64,000 nt of DNA from CAVQXR01 sp046330455 (GCA_046330455.1 JAXLSU010000001.1:186001-250000), one strand, 5' to 3'. Positions 35,698 through 44,481 are shown, counted from the first letter of the stretch. The notes: generated by a model not told the origin, from the sequence alone. Program-made: numbers and translations.

Positions 35698-37532
35698 ATG
35701 ACCACCTATTCCGGGGATCCTTCGCCCGCGCCGGCCGACCCCTCGTCGCAGCGCCGGTCGCACCTGCGCCGGATCGGCCGCCTGTTCCTGCCCTACCGCG
35801 GTCGGCTCACGGCCGTTCTCGGTCTCATCCTCGTCGCCGCCCTGCTCGGGATGGTCTCGCCGTTCCTGCTGCGCGAGGTGCTCGACGTCGCGATCCCCGA
35901 CAAGAACACGGCCCTGCTGACGGCGCTCGTCGCCGGCATGGTTGCGATCACGGTGCTGACCGGCGTGATCGGTGTCTACCAGACGCTGCTCTCGAACCAG
36001 GTCGGCCAGCACGTGATGCACGACCTGCGGACGGCCGTCTTCCGTCACCTGCAGCGCCTCTCGCTCGCGTTCTTCACGCGCACGCGAACGGGCGAGGTGC
36101 AGTCGAGGATCGCGAGCGACATCGGCGGCGTCGAGAACGTCGTCACGTCGACCGCTACCCAGATCGTCTCGAACGTGGCGACGGTGGTCGCGTCGGTCGT
36201 CGCGATGTTCGTGCTCGACTGGCGGCTCGCCGTCCTCTCGCTGGCGCTGCTCCCGCTATTCGTCCTGCTCACGCAGCGCGTCGGCCGGGTGCGACGCCGG
36301 ATCACGACCCACCGCCAGGAGACGATCGCCGACATCGGCAGCCTCGTTCAGGAGTCGCTCTCGGTCTCCGGGATCCTGCTCGGGAAGACGATGGGCCGCG
36401 GAGCGCAGCTCGCAGACCGTTTCGAGGGAGAGTCGGCGCGCCTCGCCGAGCTCGAGATCAGGCAGCGGATGGCAGGCCGCTGGATGATGGCGACGATCCA
36501 GATGAGCTTCGGGATCATGCCCGCCGCCGTGTACTGGCTCGCCGGCCAGCCGTGGATCGGGTCGATCTCGATCGGGACTGTCGTCGCGTTCTCGACGATC
36601 CAGACCCGCCTGTTCTGGCCGATCCAGTCGCTGCTGACGTCCAGATCGACGTCACGACCTCGCTCGCGATGTTCGATCGGGTCTTCGACTACCTCGATCA
36701 GCCGATCGACATCCGGGAGCCGGCGACGCCGCGCGCGCTCGGGGCCGTCACGGGCGAGGTGGCGATGCGGGGAATCTGGTTCCGGTACGAGAGCCCCGGG
36801 CCCGGAAAGGCCGTTGCGGACAGCCCGCTCGCAGGAGCGTGGACGCTCGAGGACGTGTCGTTCATCGTGCCGCCGGGAACGACGACGGCGATCGTCGGGG
36901 AGACGGGCGCCGGGAAGACGACGCTCGCCTATCTGGCGGCCCGGCTCTACGACCCGGAGCGCGGCTCGGTGACGATCGACGGCGCCGATGTGCGGGAGCT
37001 CTCCTTCGAGCGCCTCGCCGAGCTCGTGGGCGTCGTCTCGCAGGAGACCTACCTGTTCCACGCCACCGTTCGCGACAACCTCCGGTTCGCGCGCCCCGAC
37101 GCCACCGACGCGGAGATCGAGGCGGCGTGCGAGGCCGCCCAGGTCCATCACGTGATCGCCGCCTTGCCCGACGGGTACGACACGGTCGTCGGCGAGCGCG
37201 GCTACCGCTTCTCGGGCGGCGAGAAGCAGCGTCTCGCGATCGCGCGGACGATTCTCCGCAACCCGCCCATCCTCGTCCTCGACGAGGCGACGAGCGCGCT
37301 CGACACGCAGACCGAGCGGGCCATGCAGGAGGCGCTCGACACCGTCTGCGCCGGGAGGACCACGATCGCGATCGCCCACCGGCTCTCGACGATCCGTCAC
37401 GCCGAGCCGATCCTCGTCCTCGACGCGGGCCGGATCGTCGAGCGCGGGACGCACGACGAGCTGCTCGCCGCCGCCGGCCGCTACGCCGAGCTCGCGCTGC
37501 GTGACGCCGAGGCCGAGACGTTCGCCCTGTAG
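35698..37532 (+). pseudogene. ABC exporter with fused membrane and ATPase domains, interrupted by one frameshift
   Basis: A type I exporter of about 610 residues. Frame one (from ATG 35698) encodes the six-helix membrane domain (FLPYRGRLTAVLGLILVAALLG, RTGEVQSRIASDIGGVENVV) up to LFWPIQSLLT near 36639. The protein then continues in the next frame as VQIDVTTSLAMFDRVFDYLDQ with an intact ATPase: Walker A GETGAGKTT, Q loop SQETYLFH, signature FSGGEKQRLAIARTIL, Walker B ILVLDEATSALD and the H-loop AIAHRLS. Restoring one base (ACGTCC to ACGGTCC) rejoins the frame. It may be a real mutation or a consensus error. Confidence 0.8.
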
Positions 37533-37567
37533 GTCGGAGGGAACGCGAGGTCCGGATGGCACGATCG

Positions 37568-37592
37568 GGGCGGGATGAGTTCCCGCCCCTAC
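37568..37592 (-). repeat. REP element on the 3' side of the RAYT gene
   Basis: GGGCGGGAT, GAG, TTCCCGCCC, CTAC; one substitution next to the loop. It faces the forward copy at 37655 across 62 bp. Confidence 0.85.
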
Positions 37593-37654
37593 AGACCGGG
37601 CGGCCGCGCGGCGGGGTCTTCGTTGGTGTCGGTGGCGTCGCGGCAGGACCTTTC

Positions 37655-37679
37655 GTAGGGGCCGGATCTCATCCGGCCC
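37655..37679 (+). repeat. REP element containing the RAYT stop codon
   Basis: GTAG, GGGCCGGAT, CTC, ATCCGGCCC. The RAYT gene ends inside it: its last codons and TGA at 37669-37671 are read on the minus strand through the right arm and loop. Confidence 0.85.
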
Positions 37680-38145
37680 GCTGCCCGGAACGGCGTTTCG
37701 GGCTCTCCCGCTCGAGCGCCCACCGCAACGGGTTCGTCTCGATGTACTCGCGGAACGCCTGGAGCTCCCGCTCGTCGCGCACGATGCGGTCATAGAAGCT
37801 GCGTTGCCAGAGCGGAAAGCCCGCGCGGCGGCTCGCACGCGCCTTGGCCATGCCGACGACGGCGGGTAGCGGTGGCGGCCGGCGCTCGGCGGCTCGATCG
37901 AGGACGATGATCGCGTGCACGTGATTGGGCATCACCGTGAGCGCGTCGAGGCCGATCGCGTCGTGGTACCGGCCGACCCCTACCCACGCGGCGCGGACGA
38001 GCCGCCCGAGGCTGCCGAGCACCATCCGGTCGCCGGTCACCTCGCCGAGAAGACAGACCCCGTCTCTCGTACAGACGGTCACGAAGTAGACGCCCGTGGA
38101 GCGGTAGTCGTACCCGGGCAGGCGAAGCGAGCGGCGAGCGTGCAC
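37669..38145 (-). CDS. REP-associated tyrosine transposase (RAYT, Y1/HUH family)
   Basis: 158 residues from GTG 38145. It opens with the RAYT signature LRLPGYDYRSTGVYFVTVCTRDG (usual xxLPxYDYxxxGxYFVTxC), carries the HUH metal motif VMPNHVHAII (His75, His77) and the catalytic Tyr (about Tyr134) in FREYIETNPLRW, and has the WQRSFYDRIVRDERE segment before it. Single-strand HUH transposases of this class bind REP hairpins with a GTAG foot. The frame runs upstream to 38253, but that extension is translated REP, so I use the internal GTG. REPs lie on both sides (37568, 37655; 38214, 38267), and the stop is inside one of them. No other transposase partner is nearby. Confidence 0.9.
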   Translation of the reverse strand: MHARRSLRLPGYDYRSTGVYFVTVCTRDGVCLLGEVTGDRMVLGSLGRLVRAAWVGVGRYHDAIGLDALTVMPNHVHAIIVLDRAAERRPPPLPAVVGMAKARASRRAGFPLWQRSFYDRIVRDERELQAFREYIETNPLRWALERESPKRRSGQRAG

Positions 38146-38213
38146 ACCGGCGATTGTTGCCCGGCAAGGCGCAGCAGTCTGTGCCGGGACCGTGTCGATT
38201 CCCCGCCGGGCGT

Positions 38214-38238
38214 GGGCGGGATGGGATCCCGCCCCTCC
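38214..38238 (-). repeat. degenerate REP element on the 5' side of the RAYT gene
   Basis: GGGCGGGAT, GGG, ATCCCGCCC with foot CTCC instead of CTAC. Together with the copy at 38267 it brackets the RAYT 5' end. Confidence 0.75.
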
Positions 38239-38266
38239 ACGCGGGGGTGGCACGGCAGGACCTTTC

Positions 38267-38291
38267 GTAGGGGCCGGATCTCATCCGGCCC
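38267..38291 (+). repeat. REP element (CCGGAT class)
   Basis: GTAG with perfect GGGCCGGAT / ATCCGGCCC arms, 10 bp beyond the stop of the HYR-domain gene. Confidence 0.85.
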
Positions 38292-38300
38292 GCGCTGTGG

Positions 38301-40004
38301 CTACCGGCGGATCGTGAAGGTCGTCTCGAACAGCAGGTCGCCGTATCGGTTCGCGCTCTTCTTGCCGAAGCCCGGCCAGACGTACACGGTGTAGGTGCCC
38401 GGCCGCATCGCACGCTGCTTGCCGGCGAACTTCCACGTCTTCTTGAACTGGTAGGAGGGCTTCTTGGGCCAGGCGCTCAGCACCTTCTTGCTGGCGGCGG
38501 TGCCGAGCAGGCTCCCGCCCGACCAGAGCTGGAGGTTGTAGTACGTCGCGCCCTTCGACGGCTTCCAGGTCATCTTCGGCGGCTTCTTCAGGACAGCACC
38601 TTCCGCCGGGGAGAGCAGGGCGGTCGCGCGGGCGACCGCGATCACGGCGACCCCCGCGGAGCGGTTTCCCGCCTCGTCGAGCGCGACGATCACGTACCGG
38701 TACTCGGTCCCGACCGTCAGGCCCCTGTCGAGGAACCTGCTGCCCGGCCCGCCGAACACGACCGACGAGGCCTCGCCGGCCTTCCCCGGGGTGCGGGTGA
38801 TCTCGACACCCGAGTAGTCCTCGTCCACCGGCGGCTTCCAGGCAACCGAGACGGTCCGGTTGCCGGTCGACGCCTTGACCTCGCGCACGTTGCCCGGCGG
38901 CGTGCGGTCGTTGCCGGATGGCACTGCGTCCGGCCCGATCTCGATCGTCGCCGTGGCCGTCGCCGTGTTGCCCGCGTCGTCCTTCGCCGTGAACGTGATC
39001 GTCGTGATCCCGAGCGGCAGCGTCTCCGGCGCCGAGGCGGTGACCTTCGGATCGGGATCGACGATGTCGGTCGCCGTCCCACCGTTCAGGAACTCGACGA
39101 CCGCCGGGTCGGTCGCCGGCACCGGGACCGTCGACCTGACCCCCGTGTCGGCCGGCGGCGTCAGCGTCGGCGCCGTCGTGTCCTGGACGGTGACCGTGAA
39201 GGACGACAGCCCGAGCCTGTCGTCGCTGTCGGTAGCCCAGCACTGGACGGTCGTGACCCCGAGCGGGAACACCTCTCCGGACACCGGGTCGCACTTGGTC
39301 TGGAGGGGGCCGTCCGAGGCGTCGGTCGCGGTCGCGGCCGGGTAGTTGACGACCGAGCCCTCGGGCCCGTTCGCCTCGACGGTGCGGTTCGCCGGCACGA
39401 CGACGAGTGGTGCGCCCGCGTCCTGGACGGAGATGGAGAAGCTGTTCGACCCCACGTTGTTCCGCGCGTCTGTGGCAGTGCACGTCACCGTGGTGACGGC
39501 ATTCCGAGGGAACTCGGTGCCCGAAGGCGGGTTGCAGGTGACGGTCGCGATCACCCCGTCAACGAGGTCGGTCGCGGTTGCCGTGAACGTCACCACCGCG
39601 CCTGCCGGAGCCGGGCCGGTCGGTGTCACCGTCATGTTCGCCGGAACCGAGACGACCGGCGGAGTCGTGTCCTGGACGGTGATGGTGAAGGAGCCGCTGG
39701 CGGTCGCGTTGCCGCTGTCGGTGGCTGAGCAGTTGACGGTGGTGGTGGTGATCGCGAACGTCGATCCGCTGGCGGGGAGGCAGTTCGCTGTGAATGGGCC
39801 GCCGTCTTCGGTGTCGGTCCAGGTTGCGGTGTAGGTGACGACTGCGCCGGCGCTGCTCGTGGCTCCGGTGGTGATGTTGGCCGGCAGGCTGAGGACCGGT
39901 GGATCGTTTAGTACCGGCCCTAGCGGCATCGCGGTCGCCGTCGCCACCACGACCGCTGCGGCAATGGCGATGGGTGCGAGCACGCTGAAGATCCTCCTGC
40001 CCAT
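38301..40004 (-). CDS. secreted HYR/fibronectin-type III repeat surface protein
   Basis: 567 residues. After an N-terminal hydrophobic signal segment (VLAPIAIAAAVVVATATA) there are four HYR-like modules of about 80 residues. Each has DTTPPVVSVPANMTV-like entry and V-x-CxATD (TTVNCSATDSGN, VTCTATDARNN, VQCWATDSDDR) with conserved Cys. A FN3-like region (SVAWKPPVDEDYSGVEITRTP) follows, then a Lys-rich C-terminal domain with WKPSKGATYYNLQLWSGG. HYR modules act in adhesion or carbohydrate contact. The start at 40004 is 3 nt from the upstream Ser/Gly-rich protein, so both are cotranscribed. Confidence 0.82.
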   Translation of the reverse strand: MGRRIFSVLAPIAIAAAVVVATATAMPLGPVLNDPPVLSLPANITTGATSSAGAVVTYTATWTDTEDGGPFTANCLPASGSTFAITTTTVNCSATDSGNATASGSFTITVQDTTPPVVSVPANMTVTPTGPAPAGAVVTFTATATDLVDGVIATVTCNPPSGTEFPRNAVTTVTCTATDARNNVGSNSFSISVQDAGAPLVVVPANRTVEANGPEGSVVNYPAATATDASDGPLQTKCDPVSGEVFPLGVTTVQCWATDSDDRLGLSSFTVTVQDTTAPTLTPPADTGVRSTVPVPATDPAVVEFLNGGTATDIVDPDPKVTASAPETLPLGITTITFTAKDDAGNTATATATIEIGPDAVPSGNDRTPPGNVREVKASTGNRTVSVAWKPPVDEDYSGVEITRTPGKAGEASSVVFGGPGSRFLDRGLTVGTEYRYVIVALDEAGNRSAGVAVIAVARATALLSPAEGAVLKKPPKMTWKPSKGATYYNLQLWSGGSLLGTAASKKVLSAWPKKPSYQFKKTWKFAGKQRAMRPGTYTVYVWPGFGKKSANRYGDLLFETTFTIRR

Positions 40005-40007
40005 GCG

Positions 40008-40847
40008 CTACCTGGCGAAGATCGCGACGGCGAGGCCGATCGCGGCGCTCGCGAGGACGGCGGCGCCGATCAGGCCGATCTCGAGCCGCCTCGCGGCGAG
40101 CGAGGTACCGATCGCGGAGTTCGGGAGCGACGCGACGCCGAGCAGGACGACGGAGAGGCCGAGCAGGGCGAGCAGGATGGGCGCGACGCCCGAGAACGAG
40201 GACGAGCTTCCGCCCGCGGAAAGGGACGGCCCGGCGCTCGCGTTCGAGGCGGGCTCTACATCGACGGCCGGAATGAGCTCGGTCGTGGCCGTCGCATCCT
40301 CCGCGCTCCCGCTCGCCTCGCTCTCGACCGCCTGCTCGAGTGGGCCGGCTCCGGCGTCGGAGGCCCGGGCACGAGTGTAGGCGAGGCGCAGCTTCGCGGC
40401 CTGGGCGGCCTCCCGACGCTCGATCGCCTCCTGCTTTGCCTTCGCCGCCGCCGCGGCAGCCTTCTTCTCGGCCTCGCGCTGCTTGCGCCGCCTCTCCTTC
40501 TCGGCCGCGGTCAGGCCGCCGCCCGAGGACGCCGCGCCCCCCGACGAGGACGACGAGCCGCCCGACGAGGAGGAGCCGCCCGACGAGGAGGAGCTTCCTC
40601 CGCTCGAGCTAGGAGGCGGGCTCGGGCTGGGAGAGCCCCCGCCGCTCGAGCCCCCGGAGCCTCCGCCCGAGGGCTGGGGGTCGGGCGCCGCGTCAGGGGG
40701 CGGGCCCTCGCCCGGGGTGGCAGGCACCGTCTCGGTGGGATCGGCCGCCGTAGCTCCGAGCGCCGCCGGCGACCAGACGAGCGCAACGATACACACGAGC
40801 CCGAGCACGCACAGCGGCCCGAGCTGCCTGACAGCCACCTTTCTCAC
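40008..40847 (-). CDS. secreted Ser/Gly-rich low-complexity protein with C-terminal membrane anchor
   Basis: 279 residues. The GTG at 40847 is preceded by AGGTGGG. A signal peptide (VLGLVCIVALVWSPAALGATA) leads into Pro/Glu sequence, then a Gly-Ser repeat region (SGGSSSSSGG units), an Ala/Lys/Glu coiled-coil-like stretch (AEKERRRKQREAEKKAAAAA), and at the end two hydrophobic helices (ILLALLGLSVVLLGVA and IGLIGAAVLASAAIGLAVAIF). It may be a wall-spanning or surface linker; the strongly repetitive part is prone to slippage. It is the first gene of a pair with the HYR protein. Confidence 0.7.
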   Translation of the reverse strand: MRKVAVRQLGPLCVLGLVCIVALVWSPAALGATAADPTETVPATPGEGPPPDAAPDPQPSGGGSGGSSGGGSPSPSPPPSSSGGSSSSSGGSSSSGGSSSSSGGAASSGGGLTAAEKERRRKQREAEKKAAAAAAKAKQEAIERREAAQAAKLRLAYTRARASDAGAGPLEQAVESEASGSAEDATATTELIPAVDVEPASNASAGPSLSAGGSSSSFSGVAPILLALLGLSVVLLGVASLPNSAIGTSLAARRLEIGLIGAAVLASAAIGLAVAIFAR

Positions 40848-40995
40848 AGTCCCACCTGGAATGGTAGCCCCCATTCGAGGGATTCGTCAGGTGGAGGCCG
40901 AACGATCGCTCGGCAGGGTGAAACGGAGCGCCCGGGTCGTCCGAACGAGGTACGCAGGGCGAAACGCCCCGGCCGCCGGCGCCGATGAGGGAGCC

Positions 40996-41487
40996 ATGAT
41001 GTCCAGATGGGTCTTCGCCGTTGCGGTCTTCCCGCTGCTCTGGCTCGCGCTATGGGCGGTGGGGCTGTTCGGGTCGCTGAGCCTCGCGCAGATCACTGCG
41101 CTCGGGTTCGTGGCCATCGTCGCCTACCTCACGCAGCCGCTGTGGATCTGGCGACTCGCACACAGCTCCGACGGCTGGGAGGAACGGTCGAGGATCGTCC
41201 GCGAGACGCCGGCCGTGCTCGCCCCGGCTGCCGCCGTCGTCGCGGTCACGTGGGCGTGGCTCGCGATGCCGGGCGGGGTGGCGGCGTCGACCGTGCCCAT
41301 CGCGCGCGCCCCGGGCGAGGAGTGGCGGCTGTGGATCCTCGCCTTCCCGTTCCTCGTGGTTCTGTTCGGCTGGGCGTTCGCGATGCTGCGCGAGGAGCGA
41401 ACCCCGCTGACACTCGCGGCGGCGCTCGCTCTGCCGCTCAGCGCCCCGGTGCTCTGGCTGTGCCTCTGTCAGCCCGTAACGGTTTGA
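40996..41487 (+). CDS. small integral membrane protein, unknown function
   Basis: 163 residues starting ATG-ATG after GAGGGAGCC. Four or five hydrophobic helices (VFAVAVFPLLWLALWAVGLFG, ITALGFVAIVAYLTQPLWIW, VLAPAAAVVAVTWAWLAM, LWILAFPFLVVLFGWAF). No motif recognised. A REP starts 9 bp after its stop. Confidence 0.65.
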   Translation: MMSRWVFAVAVFPLLWLALWAVGLFGSLSLAQITALGFVAIVAYLTQPLWIWRLAHSSDGWEERSRIVRETPAVLAPAAAVVAVTWAWLAMPGGVAASTVPIARAPGEEWRLWILAFPFLVVLFGWAFAMLREERTPLTLAAALALPLSAPVLWLCLCQPVTV

Positions 41488-41496
41488 GGAGGACGC

Positions 41497-41521
41497 GGGC
41501 CGGATGAGATCCGGCCCCTAC
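41497..41521 (-). repeat. REP element (CCGGAT class)
   Basis: GGGCCGGAT, GAG, ATCCGGCCC, CTAC; perfect stem. Confidence 0.85.
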
Positions 41522-41562
41522 GAAGAGCGCCGAAGCCGCCCCGTCCCGGGCCCGCGTCGGGT

Positions 41563-41592
41563 TCCGGTGCCAGGCACGTGCCTGGCACCGGA
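41563..41592. repeat. 30-bp perfect palindrome
   Basis: The two 15-base halves are exact reverse complements (core GTGCCAGGCAC/GTGCCTGGCAC). It lies between the REP at 41497 and the convergent membrane gene ending at 41611. As RNA it would form a very strong hairpin without a loop, possibly a terminator. It is unlike the REP family in sequence. Confidence 0.7.
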
Positions 41593-41610
41593 CACACACG
41601 CGTGACAGCT

Positions 41611-42072
41611 CTACCCGGGCTTCATCACCATCGCGAACACGGCGAGCACGAGCAGGGCGAGCTCGATCCTCGTGACCACGAGGATGCGGTGGAACCGTCT
41701 CCCTGCCTCTGCTGACGCGGCTCCCTGCTCGTTCACGATCCGCTCGATCCGTGCACCCTCGGGCCCGAGGAAGGCACCGCCGAGCACGGCCGAGAGAGCC
41801 CAGACGGCGAGGCTGAAGCTGACCCACGCATCGCCCATGCTCGACGGCCCGTCGGCGACGAGCCCGAAGCCGAGCGCGACGAGAACGACGGCCGACGGCA
41901 TGAACACGTGTCCGCCCACCCAGCCGGCGTCCTGCATGAGCCGTGCGAGCCGGTTCGGATCGTTCGTCCTCGAGGCGCGGAACGCGTACACCTGCGTGAG
42001 GGCACCGCCGCCGACCCAGACGACGGCCGCGAGGACGTGGAAGAAGAGCATCCAGTGGTAGCCGTCGTACAC
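41611..42072 (-). CDS. DUF2269-like integral membrane protein
   Basis: 153 residues with four helices. The N-terminus HWMLFFHVLAAVVWVGGGALTQVYAFRA with a His and a Trp near the first helix, then LMQDAGWVGGHVFMPSAVVLVALGF, is the pattern of DUF2269-type proteins (possibly haem- or quinone-linked). The role is unknown. It is divergent from the LysR regulator at 42188, so it may be a target. A GGGAAGGAGG site precedes the ATG at 42072. Confidence 0.75.
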   Translation of the reverse strand: MYDGYHWMLFFHVLAAVVWVGGGALTQVYAFRASRTNDPNRLARLMQDAGWVGGHVFMPSAVVLVALGFGLVADGPSSMGDAWVSFSLAVWALSAVLGGAFLGPEGARIERIVNEQGAASAEAGRRFHRILVVTRIELALLVLAVFAMVMKPG

Positions 42073-42187
42073 GCGACCTCCTTCCCGGGAGCTGAACGGC
42101 GCCAGTTTCCATCGTCAGGCGGACGGCACCGGCGACCGCGGTCGAGCAGCGTCCCGGAGAAGTACGCTGTGCCCGTCTCGCACCGCC

Positions 42188-43096
42188 ATGCAGCTGGAGC
42201 TTCGGCATCTGCGCTCGTTCATCGTCGTCGCCGACGAGCTGAACTTCAGCCGGGCGGCCGGACGGCTGCACATCGCCCAGCCGGCGCTCTCGGCCCAGAT
42301 CCGGCAGCTCGAGCGCCAGCTCGGCTGTCGTCTCTTCGCCCGGACGACCCGCAGGGTCGCGCTGACACCGGCCGGGACGATGCTGCTCGCTGACGCGCGC
42401 GAGATCGTCGCCCGGGCAGACGCGGCCGTCGCCAAGGTGCGCGCTGCCGCGCGCGGCGAGCGGGGCCTGGTGCGTGTCGGGTTCGTCGCGCACGGCGCCG
42501 CCGAGCTCGGCGGCGAGATCCTGCGGCGCTTCGCCGAGGCGTACCCCGCGGTCGAGACGAGCCTCGCCGAGGCGGCGACGCTCGAGGAGCTCCAGCACGA
42601 CCTGCTCGACCGCGAGTCGGACGTGGCCTTCGCCTGGCTCCCGCTCGTCCACGGTGAGCTGGTCGCGGAGGAGCTCCGGTCGGAGGCGCTGCTCGTCGGG
42701 CTGTCGCACGAGCACCCACTCGCGTCCCGCGCCGCCGTCACCGTCGCCGATCTTCGGGCAGTGCCGATCGTGGCGCCGTGGGAGGACGTGCCCTTCGAGC
42801 TGCTCCGCCCCTGGCTCGGCGAGGCCCGCCCTGCCGGGCGCCGGCCCGAAGATCCGAACGGCACCGAGCTCGGTGAGTGCCTCGCGATCGCCGGCCGCGG
42901 GCAGGCCGTGTACTGCGTTCCCGAGTCGGTCTCCCGCTTCTACTCACGTCCGGGCCTCGTGTTTCGCCCTGTCAGCGATGCGACGCCGTCGCGGATCGCC
43001 GTCGCCTGGCGCCGCGATACGCCGAACGCTGCGGTTGCGTCGTTCGTCGAGACCGCGCTGGCGGTCACCTCGGCGATTCAGAACGACAGCTTCTGA
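42188..43096 (+). CDS. LysR-family transcriptional regulator
   Basis: 302 residues. Residues 1-65 form the LysR helix-turn-helix: ELRHLRSFIVVADELNFSRAAGRLHIAQPALSAQIRQLERQLG followed by RLFARTTRRVALTPAG. The remainder is the LysR effector-binding domain (GLVRVGFVAHGAAELGGEIL, ESDVAFAWLPL, ELLVGLSHEHPLASR). The ligand cannot be named. It is divergent from the DUF2269 gene; a 115-bp gap between them may hold the operator. The PAF-acetylhydrolase-like gene lies downstream. Confidence 0.93.
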   Translation: MQLELRHLRSFIVVADELNFSRAAGRLHIAQPALSAQIRQLERQLGCRLFARTTRRVALTPAGTMLLADAREIVARADAAVAKVRAAARGERGLVRVGFVAHGAAELGGEILRRFAEAYPAVETSLAEAATLEELQHDLLDRESDVAFAWLPLVHGELVAEELRSEALLVGLSHEHPLASRAAVTVADLRAVPIVAPWEDVPFELLRPWLGEARPAGRRPEDPNGTELGECLAIAGRGQAVYCVPESVSRFYSRPGLVFRPVSDATPSRIAVAWRRDTPNAAVASFVETALAVTSAIQNDSF

Positions 43097-43254
43097 ATCC
43101 CGCTCGCGATCGGTATTTCCCTTCGCTCGTCCGCGGGCGTACGGTGCAGACGAGCGCGTCACGCTCCGGCGGCTGACCGGAAGCGGGAGCGCGAGCGCCC
43201 GGGCCGTTCGGGCCGGGCGCGGACAGGCCCTCAACCGACCTCGAGGAGGTCTCC

Positions 43255-44445
43255 ATGCGACCAAACAAGGCACGACTAACCCTGCCCGCCCTCGCAGCAC
43301 TCGGGCTCGCGGCCGCCGTTCTCGCCGGGTGCGCCGCCACCCGACCCGGAGCCGATGCCGCGGCGGCGACCGGAGCCTCGGCGGCCGTGCTGGCGGCCCC
43401 GTCGCCGCTCGAGCTCGCCGCGCCGACCGGCACGCGGCCGATCGGCGCGGTCTCGCTGTACCTCGTCGACCGCACCCGCGTCGACCCGCTCGCCGGGACG
43501 CCCGGACCGCGCGAGCTCTCCGTACGCGTCTGGTATCCGGCCGCGTCGCCTGCCGACGGGCCGCCCGTCGGGTACATGAGCGAGGGCGTCTCCGCCGCGA
43601 TCGAGGGGGCCTTCGGGCTACCTGCGGGTACGTTCGGAGAGCTTTCCGCCCACGCCTCGGCCTCGCCTCCCGTCGCCGACGGCCGGCATCCGCTGCTCCT
43701 CTTCTCCCACGGCCTCGGCACGATGCACCAGTTCGACACGAGCCTCCTCGAGGAGCTCGCGAGCCGCGGGTACGTGGTGGCGGCCATCGACCATACGTAC
43801 GACGCCGCCGTCGTCGAGCTCCCCGACGGCCGGGTCGTACCGGGCATCGCTCCGGCCGTTCCCGATCCTGCGCAGCGCCGGCAGCTCCTCTCGACCCGCG
43901 TGGATGACCTTCGCTTCGTGCTCGACCGGCTCGTGCGCCTCACCCGCGCGGAGTCGGGGTTGCTGGCAGGTCATCTCGATCTCCGCCGGATCGGCGCGCT
44001 CGGGCATTCGTTCGGCGGCGCGACCGTCGCCTCGGCGATGCTCATCGACCGGCGTATCGTCGCGGGCGCCGACCTCGACGGGAGGGTCTGGGGGCGAGTG
44101 GTCTCGAAGGGCCTCGACCGTCCGTTCATGCTCCTCGTCGGAGACTCGCTGACGGTTGGCCTGACGCCGGATCAGGCCAGGTTCTTCACGCGGCTACGGA
44201 GCGAGCGGCACGCCCTCCGCCTCGTCGGTGCCGGGCACTTCAGCTTCACCGACCTCCCGCAGTTCGCGAACGCCCTTCCCGGGCTCGACCAGCTGTTCGA
44301 CATCGGATCGATCGACGCCGCTGAAGCAACCCGTGAGGTGCGGGCCTACGTGACGGCCTTCTTCGACGAGGCCCTGCTAGGCCGGCGCAACCCGCTGCTC
44401 GACGGGGCCTCACCCGATCACCCGAACGTCCGCTTCCTCGGCTGA
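43255..44445 (+). CDS. lipoprotein alpha/beta-hydrolase (PAF acetylhydrolase-like)
   Basis: 396 residues. AGGAGGT lies 6 nt before ATG 43255. The N-terminal signal ends in the lipobox LAGC (Cys about 26), so it is a lipoprotein. The hydrolase core has the oxyanion strand LLLFSHGLGTMHQFD, the nucleophile elbow ALGHSFGGATVASAM (G-H-S-F-G-G), an acid region LLVGDS and the catalytic His in GAGHFSFTD. This matches the PAF-AH/dienelactone-hydrolase clan; the substrate is unknown. Confidence 0.9.
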   Translation: MRPNKARLTLPALAALGLAAAVLAGCAATRPGADAAAATGASAAVLAAPSPLELAAPTGTRPIGAVSLYLVDRTRVDPLAGTPGPRELSVRVWYPAASPADGPPVGYMSEGVSAAIEGAFGLPAGTFGELSAHASASPPVADGRHPLLLFSHGLGTMHQFDTSLLEELASRGYVVAAIDHTYDAAVVELPDGRVVPGIAPAVPDPAQRRQLLSTRVDDLRFVLDRLVRLTRAESGLLAGHLDLRRIGALGHSFGGATVASAMLIDRRIVAGADLDGRVWGRVVSKGLDRPFMLLVGDSLTVGLTPDQARFFTRLRSERHALRLVGAGHFSFTDLPQFANALPGLDQLFDIGSIDAAEATREVRAYVTAFFDEALLGRRNPLLDGASPDHPNVRFLG

Positions 44446-44481
44446 TCCGGACCGACGGACGACCACGAAAGGAGCACCGAG

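Noticed and set aside
37669..38253. RAYT start at 38253
   Set aside because: The extra residues are translated REP sequence (GGAGSHPAH); the family's conserved N-terminus begins at the internal GTG 38145.
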